A program made the position numbers and the translations under genes. From the NCBI RefSeq assembly GCF_024166365.1, contig NC_064831.1:28448768-28512767 (forward strand): 64,000 bases of DNA. Direction: 5' to 3'. Position 1 is the stretch's first letter. Every line of letters begins with the position of its first letter. Below the pieces are notes generated by a model. It had not been told where the DNA came from. It searched no databases and saw only the letters and a program-made list of their open reading frames with translations. Below, one piece after another: positions 11,277 to 23,704 of the stretch. This DNA comes from Elephas maximus indicus (lineage: Eukaryota > Chordata > Mammalia > Proboscidea > Elephantidae).

Positions 11277-11400
11277 ATTAATTCATAAATAATTCAACTC
11301 TGTTGTAGGCACTGTGGATAGAGAGGTGAATACAATACATAAGGATCTTACATTTTAGAGGGAAGGCAGAGAATAAACAACTATAATAAAGATGAGACTT
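11277..11400 (-). repeat. L2 LINE 3'-end fragment
   Basis: 'TAATTCATAAATAATTCAAC', 'TAGGCACTGTGGATAGAGAG' and 'GGATCTTACATTTTAGAGGG' match the antisense of the mammalian L2 3' end (the sense strand ends in ATGAATGA repeats). Confidence 0.6.
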
Positions 11401-11490
11401 AAAGAAAGTGATGTGTTACAGAAGGAACTAAACAACAGTGATTGGATACAGAGCGAGAGCAGGGTTACCTAGAGCAGCGGTTAGCATCTC

Positions 11491-11701
11491 TGTTGTCATT
11501 GTTAGTTGCTGTTGAGTTGATTCTGACTCATGGCAACCCCATGTGTACAGAGTAGAACTACTCCATGGTATTTTCAAGGCTGTGACTTTTCAGAAGCAGG
11601 TTGCCAGGCCTGTCTTCCGAGGTGCCTCTGGGAAGGTTTGAGCTACAAGTTTTATGGCTAGTAGTTGAGTGCTTAACAGTTTGCGCCACTCAGGGACTCC
11701 A
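11491..11701 (-). mobile_element. AfroSINE, RTE-type tail
   Basis: A full minus-strand copy running from 'TTGTTAGTTGCTGTTGAG' to 'CACTCAGGGACTCC'. Flanks GTTAGCATCTC (11480-11490) and GTTAGCACCTC (11702-11712) are an 11-bp target duplication with one transition. Confidence 0.9.
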
Positions 11702-11949
11702 GTTAGCACCTCAGTGGAGGCCAAAAAAAAGGAAAAGCATGCTTGTATTAATCCAAAAGGCTGTGGGGTGGGGGGCAAGAAGGCTGTGGAAGGAGATAGT
11801 ACATCAAAAGGTCCAGGAGCCAAGGATGTTCAGGGTTTTGCTAAGAGATGGTTGAAGTGATGAAAACTGTTAACAAGACCTAACATTCATTTTTGAATGA
11901 AAGCAAAGCCCACCCCGCCCCCACACCCCAGCCAAGCCATAAAACTTTT

Positions 11950-12080
11950 TCACACCTTATTGTAGCACCATTTACCTTGCAACTATTTTTTTAGTGATCT
12001 GCTTCCCTGCCTAGATTATGAATTCTTCAAGGGAAGGGACCTTGTCCTACCAGATTCTTCCTTGAATTCCTAGGACATTA
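11950..12080 (+). repeat. L2-like fragment
   Basis: 'TAGATTATGAATTCTTCAAG' followed by 'GGAAGGGACCTTGTC' and 'TGAATTCCTAGGACATTATA' resembles the sense strand of the L2 3' region. The copy is old and short. Confidence 0.45.
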
Positions 12081-13436
12081 TAGGTCTGGATGGTTTCTTT
12101 CTGGGGTACCCTGTGGAAAAATTTGACTCTCACTCCCTCTTGTGGTAATCTGTTGTACCCCAAATGGTCTGGTGCTTGTGTAGTGAGTAGATGACTAGAC
12201 CCCCAAAAGGCCAGGGAATTTGGTTGTCTATACAAGAGAAGAGTAATGTTAGATAAAAGCCTCAAAAGTAACAAAACAGAGTTCAGTGATTTAAACTAGT
12301 TAGTTAGTGTTGGTTTAAAGACTGGTGGAAGAAACCAAGAGGAGCTCCGGAATGGATTTAGTATATTTAGAAGCCTACTTCTAAAGGAGGAAAAACGATC
12401 TCCAACCAAATTTGAAGAAAAAGAGGTTAAGATAATTTAGCATCCAGTAATTTAGTCATCCAGTAATGTAGATGATAATTATGTATTTTTTTTCTACCCT
12501 GAGGCATTGTTCTTATTGTTTTACATCTCTGTGTTCAGGCGTCTGCAAGTGCAGCCACAATGGGAAGCTTATATGCATTTATATTCCGTAACTAGCTTGA
12601 CAACAGCTTTGTAGCTTGATAGCCAGGCTTTTCATAATTAATGAAAAGATTTTCAGACTTTTTATTCAATTATTATTTCAAATGTCTTTTTATTTCAAAA
12701 CCAGCTCATCATAAATTAAAAAAAATAGATATTTCTAGAAAGCCAATTGTAAAATTTAAAAAAACCTAGGTACCTTTTTTGTCTCTCTTTAACTGCTATG
12801 TCTGTAATGACTCTATCAATCAAACGGTCAAATCACTGGGTAAGGCACTTCCTAAATTGACTAGATTTGGGCCTCTAAGATCATATGATTCCAAATTAAT
12901 GCTCTGGAAGTTTCTGGAACTTCCATCCAATTTGGGGATAAAACGCCCTCTGACAATGTGTCCTTAACGTTCCAGCTGCTCATGAATTCTCTCTACTTCC
13001 TAAATCAAAATCCGTTTCCCTTCATGGCTGATAAATATAAATATAGATATTAACATCTACCTTGAAAATTCATATTTGGAATTCTGAGTACATTTCTTCA
13101 ATAAACTACATCTTTTTTTCTCATGGAGTGTTAGCTTAAGATCTGGTTCTGCCCAGTTCAGGGTTGTGCAGGTAAATTTTTCCTGGGTTTGAACTGCCAT
13201 TTTCCTTTGTACTGTTGGCTGCAAGTAAATATTTGACATAGCAAAAGATTTATCGGTATCCTCCCAGCTGCTGCCTTATATCCAACACTTACTTAGCAGC
13301 GTCCTTATTTTTGGACCTACTGTAAAAAAGCCTATGCCCTTTCTTGAAAAGCAAAATTTTCAACAGAATTGGATGGGATTTAAAAACAAAGTTACAAGTA
13401 TTCTTAGTAAACATACACACACACACACACAGATAC
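12081..13436. other. Intergenic, (AC)n at 13414-13431, no gene seen
   Basis: AT-rich unique-looking DNA. The only structure is an (AC)n tract immediately left of the RTE insertion target site. Confidence 0.5.
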
Positions 13437-13449
13437 ATTTGTTATATAT

Positions 13450-16350
13450 AATACGTTGTTGTTAGGTGCCGTTGAGTCGGTTCCGACTCATAGTGACCCT
13501 GTGCACAACAGAATGAAACACTGCCCGGTCCTGCACCATCCTTACAATCATTGTTATGCTTGAGCTCATTGTTGCAGCCTGTGTGTCAGTCCACTTCTTT
13601 TCCGCTGACCCTGTACCTTGCCAAGCATGATGTCCTTCTCCAGGGACTGATCCCTCCTGACAACATGTCCAAAGTATGTAAGACGCAGTCTCGCCATCCT
13701 TCCTTCTAAGGAGCATTCTGGTTGTACTTCTTCTAAGACAGATTCGTTTTTTCTTTTCGCTAAACCCAGTGCCTGGTAGTCCATGGTATATTCAATATTC
13801 TTCGCCAGCACCACAATTCAAAAGCATCAATTCTTCTTCCGTCTTCCTTATTCATTGTCCCGCTTTTTACATGCATATGATGCAATTGAAAACACCATGG
13901 CTTGGATCAGGCTTGGATCTTTGCTCTTCAATGCTTTAAAGAGGTCCTTTGCAGCCGATTTACCCAGTGCGATGCATCTTTTGATTTCTTGGCTGCTGCT
14001 TCCATGGGCATTGATTGTGGATCCAAGTAAAATGAAATCCTTGACAATTTCAATCTTTTCTTGTTTATCATGATGTTGCTCATTGGTCAAGTTGTGAGGA
14101 TTTTTGTTTTCTTTATGTCGAGGTGCAAGCCATACTGAAGGCTGTGGTCTTTGATCTTCATTAGTAACTGCTTCAAGTCCTCTTCACTTTCAGCAAGCAA
14201 GGTTGTGTCATCTCCATAATAAAAAAAATATATATAATGCAGGTTGTTAATGAGCCTCCCTCCAATCTTGATGCCCCTTTCTTCTTCATATAGTCCAGCT
14301 TCTCATATTATTTGCTCAGCATACAGATTGACTAGGTATGGTGAAAATATACAATCCTGACGCACACCTTTCCTGACTTTAAACCAACGAGTATCCCCTT
14401 GTTCTGTCTGAACAACTGCCTCTTGATCTATGTAAAGGTTCCTCATGAGCAGAATTAAGTGTTCTGGAATTCCCATTCTTCACAGTGTCATCCATAGTTT
14501 GTTATGATCCACACAGTCAAATGCCTTTGCATAGTCAATAAAACACAGGTAAACATCCTTCTGGTATTCTCTGCTGTCAGCCAGGATCCATCTGACATCA
14601 GCAATGATATCCCTGGTTCCATGTCCTCTTCTGAAACCAGCCTGAATTTCTTGCAGTTCCCTGTCGATATACTGCTGCAGCCATTTTTGAATGATCTTCA
14701 GCAAAATTTTGCTTGCGTGTGATATTAATGATATTGTTCTATAATTCCCACATTCGGTGGGATCACCTTTCTTGGGAATAGGCATAAATATGGATCTCTT
14801 CCAGTCAGTTGGCCAGGAAGCTGTCTTCCATATTCCTTGGCATAGGCAAGTGAGCACCTCCAGCACTGCATCTGTTTGTTGAAACATCTCAATTGATATT
14901 CCATCAATTCCTGGAGCCTTGTTTTTTGCCAATGTCTTCAGAGCAGCTTGGACTTCTTCATTCAGTACCATCGGTTCCTGATCATATGCCACCTCTCGAA
15001 ATGGTTGAATATCGACAAATTCTTTTTGATATAATGACTCTGTGTATTCCTTCCATCTTCTTTTGATTCTTCCTGTGTTGTTAAATGTTTTCCCCATGGA
15101 ATCCTTCAGTATTGTAACTCAAGGCTTGAATTTTTTCTTCAGTTCTTTCAGCTTGAGAAACGACGAGCATGTTCTTCCCTTTTGGTTTTCCATCTCCAGG
15201 TCTTTGCACATGTCATTATAATACTTTACTTTGTATTCTGAAATCTTCTGTTCAGTTCTTTTACTTCATCAATTCTTCCTTTTGCTTATCTGCTTGACGT
15301 TTAAGAGCACGACTCAAAATGAGAAGAAACAGCTGCAAACATCCATTAATAATCGGAACCTGGAATGTACGAAGCATGAATCTAGGAAAATTGGAAATTG
15401 TCAAAAATGAAATGGAACGCATAAACATTGATATCCTAGGCATTAGTGAACTAAAATGGACTGGTATTGGCCATTTTGAATTGTACGATCATATAGTCTA
15501 CTATGCTGGGGATGACAACTCGAAGAGGAATGGTGTTGCATTCATCGTCAAAAAGAACATTTCAAGATCTATCCTAAAGTAAAATGCTGTCAGTGATAGG
15601 ATAATATTCATACGCCTACAAGGAAGACCAGGTAATATGACTATTATTCAAATTTACACACCAACCACTAGGGCCAAAGATGAAGAAATAGAAGATTTTT
15701 ATGAGCTGCTTCAGTTTGTAATTGATTGAACATGCAATCAAAATGCATTGATAATTACTGGTGATTGGAATTCGAAAGTTGGAAACAAAGAAGGATTGGT
15801 AGTTGGAAAATATGGCCTTGGTGATAGAAACAATGCCAGAGATCGAATGATAGAATTTTGCAAGACCAGTGACTTCATCATTGAAAATACCTTCTTTCAC
15901 GAACATAAATGGCGACAATATACATTGACCTTACCAGATGGAACGCACAGAAATCAAATTGACTACATCTGTGGAAAGAGATGCTGGAAAAGCTCAATAT
16001 CATCAGTCAGAAGAAGGCCAGGGGCCGACTGTGAAACAGACCATCAATTGCCCCTATGCAAGTTCAAGCTGAAACCGAAGAAAATCAGAGCAAGTTCACG
16101 AGAGCCAAGATATGACCTTGAGTCTATCCCACCTGAATTTAGAGGCCATCTGGATAGTAGATTTGATGCATTGAACCCTACTGACTGCAGACCAGACGAG
16201 TTGTGGAATGACATCAAGGACATCATCCATGAAGAAAGCAAGAGGCCACTGAAAAGACCGGAAAGAAAGAGAAGACCAAGATGGATGTCAGAGGAGACTC
16301 TGAAACTTGCTCTCGAACGTCGAGCAGCTAAAGCAAAAGGAAGAAGAAGT
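13450..16350 (-). mobile_element. RTE LINE insertion with inverted 5' segment (twin-priming structure)
   Basis: One insertion of about 2.9 kb is bounded by the 13-bp duplication ATTTGTTATATAT at 13437-13449 and 16351-16363. The 3' part (13450-15307) lies on the minus strand and ends at the left with the RTE tail 'AACAACAAC' (GTTGTTGTTAGGTGCC on plus). The 5' part (15308-16350) lies on the plus strand and carries the endonuclease region. The two parts share about 36 bp at the inversion: the element sequence 'GCTCTNNAACGTCNAGCAG' occurs at the 5' edge of the 3' part (antisense at 15270-15308) and at the far end of the inverted part (16308-16345). Most differences between the copies are CpG decay. 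Confidence 0.9.
13460..15100 (-). pseudogene. RTE ORF2 reverse-transcriptase portion, decayed
   Basis: The longest intact piece is 14480-15097 (205 codons). It holds an RT N-terminal region: 'MFQQTDAVLEVLTCLCQGIW', 'MPIPKKGDP', 'QAGFRRGHGTRDII' and 'FIDYAKAFDCVDHNKLW', the last containing the first catalytic aspartate motif. Downstream (13566-14090) the C-terminal regions are in other frames. At about 14200 the catalytic Y-A-D-D reads Y-G-D-D and is directly preceded (element sense) by an AT-rich insertion of about 20 bp at 14217-14240. Frameshifts and stops make it inactive. Polymerase function is known for the family and not expected here. Confidence 0.88.
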
Positions 16351-16360
16351 ATTTGTTATA
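15319..16360 (+). pseudogene. RTE ORF2 apurinic-type endonuclease portion, inverted and decayed
   Basis: 15319-15582 reads an APE-like start, 'IIGTWNVRSMNLGKLEIVKN' and 'ILGISELKWTGIG', covering the first metal-binding Asn and Glu motifs. After two stop codons (about 15580 and 15727) the frame resumes at 15748 with 'IITGDWNSKVGNKEG', 'GTHRNQIDYI' and the catalytic-histidine motif 'CETDHQLPL'. The motifs are in family order. The reading frame then runs out of the element at about 16350 into flanking (AT)n sequence. Confidence 0.88.
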
Positions 16361-16387
16361 TATGCATATATAAAAAAAAAAAAAATT

Positions 16388-16563
16388 TGCTGGGGTATCT
16401 ACTCTGACTCGTGACAAGGCTCTACGTGTCAGAATTTCAATGGCTGAATTTTTGCAAGTCGATTACAAGGTCTTTCTTCTGAGGAGCCTCTGAATGGCCT
16501 TAACTGCCAATCTTTGGGTTAGCATCCAAACGCAGTAACTGTTTTTACCACCCAGGGATGCCT
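16388..16563 (-). mobile_element. AfroSINE, diverged
   Basis: 'TCTACTCTGACTCGTGACAAG', 'AGGTCTTTCTTCTGAGGAGC' and 'TTTTTACCACCCAGGGATGCC' follow the minus-orientation AfroSINE layout, with many substitutions. Confidence 0.7.
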
Positions 16564-18690
16564 ATATCAAAATCTTCCAACATATTAAGAGCTGCCTATA
16601 TACAGGCCAGGTTAACATTGCAAAGCCTAGAATTATGACCCAACGTCAATTCTAAATGAAGTGGGAAGGGCTGTCCGTTTTTTTTTAATTTTTTTAATCA
16701 AAGTAGCTGGAGACACTCATTTACATTATAGCTTGTTGACTTGCTGAATTTTAGTGGCAAGAGTCATTTTGATATATAACAATTTAAAATTATTGCTCTT
16801 CTCAAAATAGAAGGGAAATTAGCTGGCTTGGTGGATCAGCCTATTTAGGTCATACGTCTCCACATGTCAGTTTGCTGCACTCCACACCACCTGCTTGAGT
16901 CCCCACCAGGGACATAGACTGATGAGATCATCGCAGCAAGCTATAGATCTTGGGCAAGTTAACTGGTCTTGTTTTGCTTGGTAATGAGGAGAGTGTCTCC
17001 GGAAAATGGGAAATTGGAATCTGTCACCTCTCAGCAAACCGATGAGTGATTGCTATTGTTTTGCATTTCTGTGGGGTTGGTATAGTTTCTTAGTCATTTC
17101 TCAGCACTGGGAATTTAGTGTCACTCCTCTTTTAGAGGCAAAAATCTGAGAAGTGTGTTGAGTAGCATAATTGCTGAAAACAAAGTGACAGCAGTTTTCT
17201 GGGAGTCTGAGGATGCTAGCATCGCCTGCCTTGAGCAGTTTTAGCAACAGGAAGGGGAGGTGGTTTTCAAGATGATGCTGGGTAGGGTCATAAATCAAAA
17301 GCTCTCTGAAAGTGACTCAAAATGCTTTCTCCTTCAGGAGTGACTCTGGTTTCCCTATTCTTCAAATCAGCATTCAGCAACATCAGTGCCTCCATGGTGC
17401 ACGAGATATGATAATATTTTCAGTAATCCTGATTTTGACTGGAAAGACTTGTTTGGGGTTTAGAATAAATGACTGAATAATAAGAATCAGAATTATCTTA
17501 GAAAAAATAATTTATTTACTAAACAAACTTGTAAGAGAGAAGTTTCCTTTTACAATCTTTGTTGTTTCATTGTATTAACAAAAAAGCTTTGGATAAAATA
17601 ATGTTTCCCCTTAAGGAAAAAATTTAAAATTGTAAAGTCAAAAAAGATCTTAAAATTTTTGTTTCAAACTATCATTTGATATGCAATTACTAGGTAATAA
17701 TGAATAAAGTCAGTGCAAGAATGGGAAGGAAATACCTGCTGTTGAAACTGTGGTTTTAAGGGGCAGATAATGACGAATTAGTAGGTCTTGGCCAGCATTT
17801 TTAAAAATTACAGTGAAAAATAATAGTAACAAAACAGAAAATATCAGGGCACATCTGACATTGTAAAGGTAAGTAGGGGTTCATGAAACTATTGTTTCCG
17901 TTATATCGTGTGTGTGTGTCTGTGTCTGTGTCTGTGTATAATGGCTCATGATATAAAAGGGATTTCTTATGGTGGGTCCAAAGAGCTTGAGAAGCACTGC
18001 GTTTGCATTTCAGTATGAGGAGATGAAAAGAGACAGCCTCCTTGTATGTGTATCAGCTAGTTTCCTACTTCTTGGGCCAGTGACCCTCACTGAATAGATT
18101 TCATGGCCCATTATATAACACTTAGATTTGTTTTCATCGTCAGGATTTATTTCTCTTCACAATATAGCCAGAACCCTATTTTCTGGCTGTTGGGCCAAGC
18201 ACTTTGCTTTAAAAGTAACCTTTGTGTCATTGCCATCTTTTCCTGAAGGCTAGCTTTCCCTTCCATAGGTACCTTGTGACCACTTCTCGGTTGTACCTGC
18301 AGCGCACGTGTAGCTGATGTTTTAACAATCAGGACTGTGTGTCATTTGCACAGTATTCCTTTACCCTTTTAAACAGAAGGGCTAGTTTATCGCAGTTCTT
18401 TTTCTAAAACGTTGTATACAAAGATAAAACTTCGGATGATGATTTTAAATAAAAAAAAAAAAAATTTCCCTTGACATTTGTAAGAATTCTCTGAAATGTA
18501 TTTGCCCAAATTTCCAGCTGGGACTGATCCCTTGAGCTGCTGTTGGCTGGAAGCAAAGCCAACACTGTGACAATTTCCACCTTCTTTGCAATGAGAACTC
18601 AGGTGTTTGAGAGAGAACAGCGGCACTGGAAACATGAGTATTCACTACAGAGAATGCAAGAAAAAGGAAAAACTGGCCCTGGCACTGTAG
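16564..18690. other. Intergenic, no gene seen
   Basis: AT-rich unique-looking sequence with a TG/TCTGTG simple repeat at about 17909-17940 and A-runs near 18450. No gene or named repeat is supported. Confidence 0.5.
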
Positions 18691-18699
18691 AAGGATGTA

Positions 18700-19130
18700 T
18701 TAGTTTCCTTTTGCTGCTGTAACAAATTACCACAAACTTAGTGGCTTCAAACAGCACAAATTCATTATCTTATAGTTTTGTAGGTTCAAAGTCCAACATG
18801 GGTGTTACTGGGTTAAAATCAAGGTATCGATAGGGCTGTTTGCCTTCTGGACCTCTGGAAAGAGGAGATTCCCTTGCCTTTTCCAGCATCTAGAGGCTTT
18901 TAGAGGCCACCTGCATTCCTTGACCCATGGCCCCTTCATGCCACCTCCTGTTTCTGTTGTCCCATCTCCTTCTCTGATGCCAACCACTCTCTTTCAGTTA
19001 CTGTATGAACCCCTAAGATTACATTGGGCCCACCCAGGTAATCTCCCCATCTCAAGATCACAGCTTCCAGGGATTAGGATGTGGCTATCATTCAGGGCCA
19101 TTATTCTAACTACCACGCTCAACTGCTAAT
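18700..19130. repeat. Ancient interspersed mammalian repeat, family not named
   Basis: 'TTTGCTGCTGTAACAAATTACC' followed by 'AAACTTAGTGGCTTCAAAC' and the final 'CATTCAGGGCCATTATTC' block are typical of a widespread eutherian interspersed repeat. I cannot assign the family with confidence from memory. Confidence 0.5.
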
Positions 19131-19156
19131 CTAAAAGCTGTCATTTCAACCTTTAG

Positions 19157-19350
19157 TTGTTTTTGTTGTTAGGTGCTGTCAAGTCAATTTCAACTCATGG
19201 TGACTCCATGTAGCAGAGTAGTACTGCCCCATAGGGTTTTCTAGGCTGTATTCTTTACGGGGGTAGATCAACAAGTCTGTCTCCTGAGGAGCAGCTGGGT
19301 GGGTTTGAACTGCCAATCTTTCAGTTAGCAGTTCTGTGCCACTAGGAGTT
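19157..19350 (-). mobile_element. AfroSINE, RTE-type tail
   Basis: A minus-strand copy running from 'TTGTTGTTAGGTGCTGTCAAG' to 'GTGCCACTAGGAGTTC'. It directly abuts an opposite-orientation copy, forming an inverted pair. Confidence 0.87.
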
Positions 19351-19361
19351 CTTCACCCCAT

Positions 19362-19502
19362 AGTACTGCAGAAGAAATGCCCTGACAATCTGCTTCCATT
19401 AAGATGACAGCCAAGAAAACCCTATGGAGCATCTTACTGTGTAACACATGGGGTTGCCATGAGTGAGAATTGACTCAGCAACTAACAACAACAGCAACAG
19501 AG
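19362..19502 (+). mobile_element. AfroSINE 3' part, inverted partner of the previous copy
   Basis: 'CCTGACAATCTGCTTCC', 'GAAAACCCTATGGAGC' and the tail 'CTAACAACAACAGCAAC' identify the plus-strand 3' two-thirds of a copy. Its tRNA head is missing. Confidence 0.83.
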
Positions 19503-20470
19503 GACTATGAGAATGGGTGTCTAGAAGCAGGGGAAAGTGAGGTTTCGGATAATATTTCTGGTTGCCTTGATTTGTGAGTATGGCTTTGCTGCTGGTGACA
19601 ACCCTGCAGAGGAAGGCCCAGGTTACTGGACTCATTCACTCTGGGCACCTGCAAAGCCTGAGGATTGACAGCTGTGGCCCCTCTCTGCCACTGGGTAAGC
19701 TCTGCTTTTTTCCTGATAGGCTGCACAATGCACTTGCTAAAAATGAGATATCACATCTCTGATTGCTGGTGGTTGCTTCTCGGCATTTAACAATCACCCG
19801 TGCCCCCTGAAGTCCTTACCATTTTTATGGCTGTTACCTTTAAGCTTCCCTGTTATGCCTGGATTGGATACCAGGGCTCAAATGTGGAAGAACAGTGAAT
19901 AAAATCCACAGGTGAAGCAGGGCAGCCTGGAGATTAAAACAAGAAAGAAAGAAAAGAAAAAAGCATGAGAAAAGAGGCTGAAGGCCATCAAAGGTGACCT
20001 TGAAGGTAAAGCGTTCAGCAAGAACATGGAAGTGCACTCATAAATAAAGTAAAAGGTGAGGGGTAAAAACCTATGAAGGTAGAGGAAACAATATATATGT
20101 TTGCAGACACAGGGAGCAGCATTTGAACAGAAGCTCCTGCCAACGCGGTAACGTCACTCACTGCAGATACTCTGGAGTTCAGTTTGATGGCTTAAACACT
20201 CGGTGTGGCCGCAGTCAGAATGGACATCCTTGACCAGGGGGTCTAGGCCTGCTTTCCTGTCAGACTATGGTTTATTAACTGAATGCATCTTGCCAGGCCA
20301 AGAGCTTCCGGAATTTCATTGCCCTATTCTTTCTCTTTCTCTCTCTCTCCCCCCCCCTTTTTTTTTTTTTTTGTGCTGGATACAAATAGTTGTGCAAAAT
20401 AAGGAATTGGCAGGCAACCGAGGAAGATGAGGAACAACTAAATTCATGAAGTTCTTCCTCCTATTTCCTA
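19503..20470. other. Intergenic; pyrimidine-rich low-complexity tract at 20328-20372
   Basis: Unique-looking DNA with a CT-rich run followed by C- and T-homopolymers near 20328-20372. Short open frames on both strands (for example 19574-19762) have no supporting feature. Confidence 0.5.
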
Positions 20471-20472
20471 TT

Positions 20473-20630
20473 CGAACCCAAACCAAGTCCCCTGCTGTGG
20501 AGTCAATTCCCACTCATAGTGACCCTATAGGATAGGGTAAAACTGTCCCATAGGGTTTCCAAGGAGCAGCTGGTGGATTTGAACTGTTGACCTTTTGGTT
20601 AGCAGCCGAGCTCTTAACCACCAGGGCTCT
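20473..20630 (-). mobile_element. AfroSINE
   Basis: The minus-orientation signature runs from 'AACCCAAACCAAGTCC' through 'AGTGACCCTATAGGATAGGG' to 'TCTTAACCACCAGGGCTC'. It lacks the middle segment found in longer copies. Confidence 0.87.
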
Positions 20631-20855
20631 GTTACCTCTCCAGGGATGGCAATCCTGTCTTCTGGGGGATGTCACTGGGTAGAAGACACAGTCCCAAGGC
20701 GCAAGGGTTCTAGAACCCTCCAACTGAAAGTCTGTGACCTCTCATAGTATATAGGTTCCCTCAGGATTAGTTCGGACTTCAATCTTAAATGTATCTTTAA
20801 ACATATTAACACTGATTAACTTCTTATAAATTATCTAAAAAAAAAAAAACCTCTA

Positions 20856-21069
20856 GGAGCCCCTGAGTGGCACAAATGCTTACGTACTCAACTGCTAGCT
20901 GAAAGGTTGATGATTCAAAGCCACCCAGGGGGACTTCGGAAGGCAGGCCTGGCGATTTGCTTCCAAAAGGTCACCGCCTTGAAAACCCTAAGGAGCAGTT
21001 CTACTCTGCACACTCGGGGTCACCTGAGTTGGAATTGACTCAACAGCACCTCATGTCAACAACAACAAG
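20856..21069 (+). mobile_element. AfroSINE, RTE-type tail
   Basis: The head 'AGGAGCCCCTGAGTGGCAC', a B-box-like region 'GATTCAAAGCC' and the tail 'CAGCACCTCATGTCAACAAC' give a full plus-strand copy. An A-run immediately precedes it. Confidence 0.87.
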
Positions 21070-23700
21070 AAATATCTGCGTTCCTTAACATAGGTAAATC
21101 TTAAGTGCAATGATTATTTAATTACATTACATAGTACATGAGACTATATCCCTAATTTTCAGGTTAGTTTCAGGGCAAACAGTGGTAATTTTGTCATGAA
21201 TTCTTAAAAAAAAACCATTTGGAAAATTTAGTGCGAATGTTTCATTTGCCACAAAAGAAAATTATGTCAATTAAAAACAAAGATGAGAATCTTTGGAAAA
21301 TGTAAATTATCATGATAGAGATAAAGGTTTTTTTGTTTTTGTTTTTTCCAGTTCACGTGTGATCAGAAACAGAAAGGCCTGGAACATTTCCGTTGTGATT
21401 ATGCTACTGCGGTGTTGATAAAAGATCATAGCAGAAAATAAGACTGAGATACTCCATTTTGCTTTTCTCTTTACACAGACACACCGCTGGATCTAAATAG
21501 CCGGGATGGAAACACCTGGATTCAGTGTGATCCAGGCAGACTATCAGGAGGACCTCTGCCAGACCCACATATGTTCCACGAAAAACACAACTGAGACACT
21601 GACGTAGCCAAAAACTGGCGGCACAAGTTCTCTTACTAACCTTCTGTGTATTCAGGAGTAGTCTCGTAGATAGATCTGTACCCTGCACCTCCCCTGCCAT
21701 GTGTGCTACTCATGAACCGTGCTTGAATCCAGCAGGATCTATTTATTTCCCAAATAACTGTGTCTTGATCAAATAGGATTCATGTGTGTGTGTCACAGTG
21801 AGTAGACACACTGGGCTGGACGTGGCTCTTTTCCCCGACTGCCTTGATTCAATAGGATCCAGGCATTTTCCAACTGAACAGCTGTGGCTTGGGGAGAATC
21901 CAGGTGTTTTTCTGACTGAGTACTTGTGGGATTGGCAAGATTCTGGGTATTTCCTTTGCTTTCACTTGCTCAGAATTATTATAACATTTTTTTTTATATT
22001 ATGTATATATGTACCTTTCAGTGAACTTTGCTTTGTCCCAGGAAATGGATCAGCTTCCTTTACTTTGCACAAAAAGCAATTACACCTAGAAAAAAAATGG
22101 GCAGGATTAAATGCTGTTTAACTTTGTCTTCACTAGCTATATCCTTTAGGTTGTTTATACAAATACATGAATATTCTAAAAACCCCTTTGAGGAAAAGCA
22201 AATAAATTACCTTTCCACACTGAATAATTATCTACCCAGAAGGTGTTGCTTTATTGAAATGGAGGTGTCACACGTGTTCTGCCATCTACTTGTTAAGAAC
22301 CTGTTGGACTTGGCTTTCATTCCTGATTGAAGAAATAAGTCAGCCTTCTAGGTTTGGCGATGCATCGGCCCTGTGAGAAAATGGTATGTGATTTTGGATT
22401 CTATCTTACACAGTATAGAAAGAAACTGGAAAGTGTTCAGAGAACAGGAAAAAAAAAAAAAAAAGGATTGAAGGGATGGGAAAATGAGGAGCTGGGATTA
22501 TTTTATCTAAATCAAGGCTTTCAGGAAAGGCAAGATGGGGAGGTACAAAAGAGAGCGTTAAAGAAGGCACATCTTAGAGACGATATGGCTTTGAGAAGGT
22601 TTGACTGGTCTTTGAAGGCCACCTGAGCCTGATGGAGAGAGTGGGGAGAAGTTTGTTTTTTTACCAATAACTGTGGAGAAGAATTAAGGAAGTTAGGAGA
22701 GAGAAGGGAAGTAAGGGAAAATTGGCAGGAATTCCTTCAGGTAGAGGCTCTATACCAGATGTATTCATACTACAGTCTTCAAATGTGGACAACTTCAGCA
22801 TATATCACTCTTCTACTCCAGCTTCTACTAGATGTGAGACATATGATTTGATACAGTATATCTCAATCTGCTTCATGATAAGCCATGTTCTTTTCAACCA
22901 TAAAATGAAGCATTGGTATAAAGAAATTATTGACCATTTCTCATCTTCTCAAAGAATTAGAGGAAATAAATACATGTAGCTATCAGAAGGAAACCCTGGA
23001 CGGCACTGGGTACTGGGTAGCTATCAGAAACAGAGACTAATACTCAATAAAATGCAATCATATTCTGATGGGGTGAGAGAATAAGTGGCTGGGGCATTTA
23101 GTTCTTACATAAAGAAAATGGAGGAAAACCATTCTCTCTTGGAAGGCTTAGATCATAAGAAGAGGACTTGATTACTCATTAAGATCCCCATCAGGTCCAG
23201 GATTCTGGTTTTAAGACTTTATGAACACACAATTTGTACAGTATGAAATGCAGATTACGATATTCTACACTAAGGCATCTCTTCATACACAGCTCTAAAT
23301 GCTCTTTTGCTCAAACATTTTGAGAAAAACTGCACTTGAGCCAGAGATAGCAAGGGGACTCCCTGCTGTCTTGGTGTCCTTCCTATCCCTCAGAGGATCT
23401 TCACCTGGGAGAGGAGATGGGGAGAAATTCTATATGTTCCATATGACCTGCCTCACTTGGCTCTAAGCACCATTTCTAAATAGTTGGTTTCTTATGTTGC
23501 ATTTTCAAGTAGCCACTTCTTGCTGCTAGTCTTCTGTGTTTCTCCACCCTTCACACAAGCAAGCTGCCCACAGGTTTTCTTTCTGCAGGTCTTCTAGGTC
23601 TTTTCAGTTCTCTGGTTTTCTCACTGTATGGATATCCATGAGAAAGCAGAAACAAGACAATCTGCTTAAAGAAAATCACAGAGAGATAAATGACCAATGA
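21070..23700. other. Intergenic, no gene seen
   Basis: Unique-looking sequence with homopolymer A-runs near 22450 and short open frames (21404-21700, 21786-22121). None has family features. Confidence 0.45.
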
Positions 23701-23704
23701 GGAG

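Noticed and set aside
19157..19502. Inverted AfroSINE pair as another twin-priming product
   Set aside because: The minus part already contains the complete element including its 3' tail, so the parts overlap over most of their length. No enclosing duplication was found. Two separate insertions are simpler.
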